Source: Exiguobacterium sp. 9-2
GTDB taxonomy: Bacteria; Bacillota; Bacilli; Exiguobacteriales; Exiguobacteriaceae
DNA: 64,000 nt
Reading direction: 5' to 3'
Assembly: GCF_036287235.1 (NCBI RefSeq)
Contig: NZ_CP142850.1
Span: forward strand, 1,567,127 to 1,631,126
Below are positions 61,734 through 64,000 of this stretch, piece by piece. The position numbers and the translations under genes were made by a program. The notes under the pieces were generated by a model. The model searched no databases and was not told where the DNA came from. It saw nothing but the letters and a program-made list of their open reading frames with translations. Every line of letters starts with the position of its first letter. Position 1 is the stretch's first letter.

Positions 61734-62761
61734 TGTGGCAACTCGCACGACGGGTCATCCGTCAAACGTTGAACGATAAACGAAGCGTCGGACTCATTTT
61801 GCTTGCTCCATTATTAATCTTCACCTTGATCTATTTCCTACTTGGAAACGATGATTACACGCCTGTCGTCGCCATCAGTCAAGATGTACCGGCTCCGGTC
61901 TCACAAGCAATCGAAAAACAGGATCTGTCGATTAAAACGTATAACGGCAGCGATGCTGACGCCTATCTCAAGAATCATGAAACGGTCGACGTCGTCTTAG
62001 ACATGAAAGACAATCAGCTAGCGTTGAACCTCCGTGAACCTTCGACGAAAAGTTCGAAAGCACTACGCGAAATTCAAGCTGGACTGTCATCCCTGCAACC
62101 GACGATGCAACTCGAGACGAACTATCTGTACGGAGATGTCGATCAATCAACGTTTGATGCGCTTGGCTTCGTCTTTCTATCGCTGTTCTCATTCTTCTTC
62201 GTCTTCATCTTGTCAGCAATGGCTCTCGTCAAGGAACGCAGTGGCGGCACGCTCGAGCGGTTAATGATGACACCGATTCGCCAAACCGACGTCATCTTCG
62301 GCTATACGCTCGGTTATAGTGTCTTCGCCTCGATTCAGGCGATTCTTGTCGTCCTGTACGCGACGACCGTTCTTGACTTACCGTCTGAAGGTTCGATCAT
62401 CTGGGTCTTCCTGACGATGCTTGGACTTGCCGTCGTCGCGGTCTTGTTCGGGGCAACGATTTCGATTTTTGCCCAGTCTGAGCTGCAGGTCGTCCAGTTG
62501 ATTCCCTTTACGATCATTCCACAAATCTTCTTCTCGGGTTTGATTCCGCTCGATCTAATCCCGTACGGACTCGGTAACATCGGATATATCACCCCAATTT
62601 TCTACGGAGCGAGTGCGATCAAAGAGGTGCTCGTCTACGGCAATGGGTGGTCCAGTATCTGGCCGTACTGGCTCGGACTATTCCTTTATGGAGCAGCCTT
62701 GTTCCTGTTGAACATGCTTGCTCTTAATAAGTATCGCGGACACCAAAAAAGACACGGCTGA
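61730..62761 (+). CDS. ABC-2 exporter permease
   Basis: 343 residues, six helices with the large loop between helices one and two (about 40-145). Contains ALVKERSGGTLERLMMTP, the conserved ABC-2 coupling helix. Together with the 61017 ATPase forms a drug-type exporter under TetR control. Substrate not predictable. Confidence 0.88.
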   Translation: MMWQLARRVIRQTLNDKRSVGLILLAPLLIFTLIYFLLGNDDYTPVVAISQDVPAPVSQAIEKQDLSIKTYNGSDADAYLKNHETVDVVLDMKDNQLALNLREPSTKSSKALREIQAGLSSLQPTMQLETNYLYGDVDQSTFDALGFVFLSLFSFFFVFILSAMALVKERSGGTLERLMMTPIRQTDVIFGYTLGYSVFASIQAILVVLYATTVLDLPSEGSIIWVFLTMLGLAVVAVLFGATISIFAQSELQVVQLIPFTIIPQIFFSGLIPLDLIPYGLGNIGYITPIFYGASAIKEVLVYGNGWSSIWPYWLGLFLYGAALFLLNMLALNKYRGHQKRHG

Positions 62762-62778
62762 TTACACAAGCCGTGTCT
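62745..62778. terminator. Bidirectional terminator
   Basis: GACACGGCT (62751-62759) pairs with AGCCGTGTC (62769-62777); six T residues on the minus side. Confidence 0.88.
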
Positions 62779-63463
62779 GATTTTGCTTAAGCTGTTCAAG
62801 AAAAACAGTCCTTCGAGAGGGATCGAGTGTCTGCTCTGCCACGTCGGCATATCGAACGAGTTGATAGATCTCATGCGGGACCGTGACCTCTAAGCGTGTA
62901 AACCACTCCGTCAGCGTCTCATATGTCCGCCGTTGTTGCACTGGAGCAAGTGATCGATTGAACGCGCGCACCGCTTCACGAATTTTTGAATCAAGAATAC
63001 TGTCTTTAGATGAGGACTGGACTTCAGGCGTTAGCGGAAGCGATAGAGCGTTTCGTTTCGGTTGATGACTTGATGGGAATGACCACTGCATACGGTTGAA
63101 TCGTTGTCGACGATACAGGTAGATGATGACTAGAGCGACCATCCAAGGAGTCATACGTGCGATTTGATTGATCGCATCTGTCAAGAAACCTTTCCCAAGC
63201 TCAATCGGTTTTTTCTTTTTAGGTTCCTTCCGATATCTTTCGTGCCCAATTTTTGAAGAATCCGGTTGTTTGATGATGTGCTCTTCTTTCACATAGATGA
63301 CTTTTTTAGTCGGTAAGATCTTGCCCGGAATATATACCCAGTTTCCTGTCGATTGATCAATCGGTGGATCGATCAATGCTTGATACGATAGTTTTACACC
63401 CATGACGCCTAAAAATAGGACTAGGCACGTCAAAAAAGTCATCCTAATGATTCGATATCTCAT
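62762..63463 (-). CDS. Two-helix protein with DUF4129-like C-terminus
   Basis: 233 residues: helix one about 8-26, extracellular loop to about 100, helix two about 104-120, cytoplasmic basic domain with KIREAVRAFNRSLAPVQQRR and ETLTEWFTRL. Same topology and C-terminal block as the 48983 protein. ATG 63463 is used because GGAGGTG lies nine bases upstream. Convergent with an ABC exporter. Function unknown. Confidence 0.6.
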   Translation of the reverse strand: MRYRIIRMTFLTCLVLFLGVMGVKLSYQALIDPPIDQSTGNWVYIPGKILPTKKVIYVKEEHIIKQPDSSKIGHERYRKEPKKKKPIELGKGFLTDAINQIARMTPWMVALVIIYLYRRQRFNRMQWSFPSSHQPKRNALSLPLTPEVQSSSKDSILDSKIREAVRAFNRSLAPVQQRRTYETLTEWFTRLEVTVPHEIYQLVRYADVAEQTLDPSRRTVFLEQLKQNQTRLV

Positions 63464-63545
63464 TTCATCCTGCACCTCCAAACCGAATTGAAATCCGTGA
63501 CACAAGAGCTTTTCCCATATGTTACCATGAAAGGTGGCAATTCAG

Positions 63546-63890
63546 ATGAGTTACGAAAAAGTATTTCAAATGCCGATGCAGAAGCTGTATCAGCTATACC
63601 GTCAAAAAGTCGAGCGTAAGCAACGGACACAAGAGGAACTCGATGACGTGCTGTTCTGGTTGACCGGACACACGAAACCAACTCTTGAACAAGCCATACA
63701 AACCCAAAACGTCGCAGCTTTTTTCGAGCACGCACCCGCCCTGAACGAACGCCGCTTTTTAGTCACTGGCGTCATCTGCGGGATTCGTGTGGAAAATCTA
63801 ACGGATCCGCACATTCGTAACATCCGGATTCTCGACAAACTCGTCGATGAGTTGGCGAAAGGAAAAGCGTTAGCTAAAATCTTACGATAA
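63546..63890 (+). CDS. DUF2200 family protein
   Basis: 114 residues. Recognised from VFQMPMQKLYQLYRQKVERK, LFWLTGHT, VTGVICGIRVE and LDKLVDELAKGKALAKILR. Soluble family of unknown function. ATG 63546 has AAAGGTGG nine bases upstream; an earlier start would not. Confidence 0.8.
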   Translation: MSYEKVFQMPMQKLYQLYRQKVERKQRTQEELDDVLFWLTGHTKPTLEQAIQTQNVAAFFEHAPALNERRFLVTGVICGIRVENLTDPHIRNIRILDKLVDELAKGKALAKILR

Positions 63891-63902
63891 GGAGGAATGC
63901 TG

Positions 63903-64000
63903 ATGTCTACTTTACTCAGTACACTGGCGATCCTCGTCATGGTGACCAGTGTGACCTATTTCATCGTCTATCAAGTCAAACGAAATAAAGGAACCCATCG
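63903..64000 (+). CDS. Small membrane protein (cut by window edge)
   Basis: ATG 63903 after AAGGAGG, 12 bases downstream of the DUF2200 stop. The visible 32 residues start MSTLLSTLAILVMVTSVTYF and form one membrane helix followed by a basic stretch (QVKRNKGTHR). Continues beyond the window. Likely cotranscribed with the DUF2200 gene. Confidence 0.5.
   Translation, partial: MSTLLSTLAILVMVTSVTYFIVYQVKRNKGTH

Noticed and set aside
1-64000. tRNA, rRNA, CRISPR arrays, insertion sequences
   Set aside because: Looked for clover-leaf ends, repeat-spacer periodicity and transposase motifs; none seen.

Overview
The window looks like chromosome of a low-GC Gram-positive rod of the Bacilli, most probably Exiguobacterium. 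The support is parE next to a YneT-like CoA-binding gene, a YkoEDC thiamine-precursor transporter under a TPP riboswitch, an AmaP-DUF2273-Asp23 stress operon, a Ctc/L25 gene, sigma-B-like promoters, and strong AGGAGG ribosome sites with AUG/GUG/UUG starts. The genus is inferred from general protein resemblance. I see no rRNA, tRNA, CRISPR array, insertion sequence or prophage.

Layout. 1-8.4 kb: parE (cut by the window edge), CoA-binding protein, a repeat-bearing intergenic region, a Xer-type recombinase, a SWIM-SNF2 helicase, a PlsY-like acyltransferase and a GNAT-aminotransferase fusion. 8.4-13.6 kb: Ctc/L25 behind a sigma-B-like promoter and structured leader, then TPP riboswitch-ykoE-ykoD-ykoC and a flavoprotein. 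13.6-24 kb: small accessory genes, including a lipoprotein pair, an IsdG-type heme oxygenase, a YkgJ-pentapeptide fusion, two nucleotidyltransferase-type genes and a serine recombinase homologue that has lost its catalytic residues. 24-30 kb: a CntABCDF/Nik-like importer plus a MATE exporter, transcribed as one unit from a promoter carrying two Zur boxes, which points to zinc-controlled metallophore traffic. 30-42 kb: chemoreceptor, Asp23 stress operon, dehydrogenases, luciferase-like oxidoreductase, orphan LolD-type ATPase, diguanylate cyclase, two alpha/beta hydrolases, HAD and GNAT genes. 42-47.7 kb: ECF sigma/anti-sigma pair divergent from a tightly overlapping serine hydrolase-deoxyribosyltransferase-kinase cassette, then APH and a Zn-protease-like lipoprotein. 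47.8-56 kb: remains of a histidine kinase, then an ABC system with one ATPase, a DUF4129-like protein and two FtsX-type permeases whose ends are nearly identical but whose extracellular middles differ. 56-64 kb: two unannotated micro-membrane proteins, a tandemly duplicated unknown family, a nucleotidyltransferase-tetR pair divergent from an ABC-2 exporter with a perfect 16-bp operator-like palindrome, a second DUF4129-like protein and a DUF2200 gene.

The most notable systems are the Zur-box import/export operon (24-30 kb), the module-swapped FtsX permease pair with its accessory DUF4129 protein (48-55.5 kb), and the PlsY paralogue coupled to a GNAT-aminotransferase fusion (6.3-8.4 kb). Functional calls rest on motifs recognised by eye; no database search was run.
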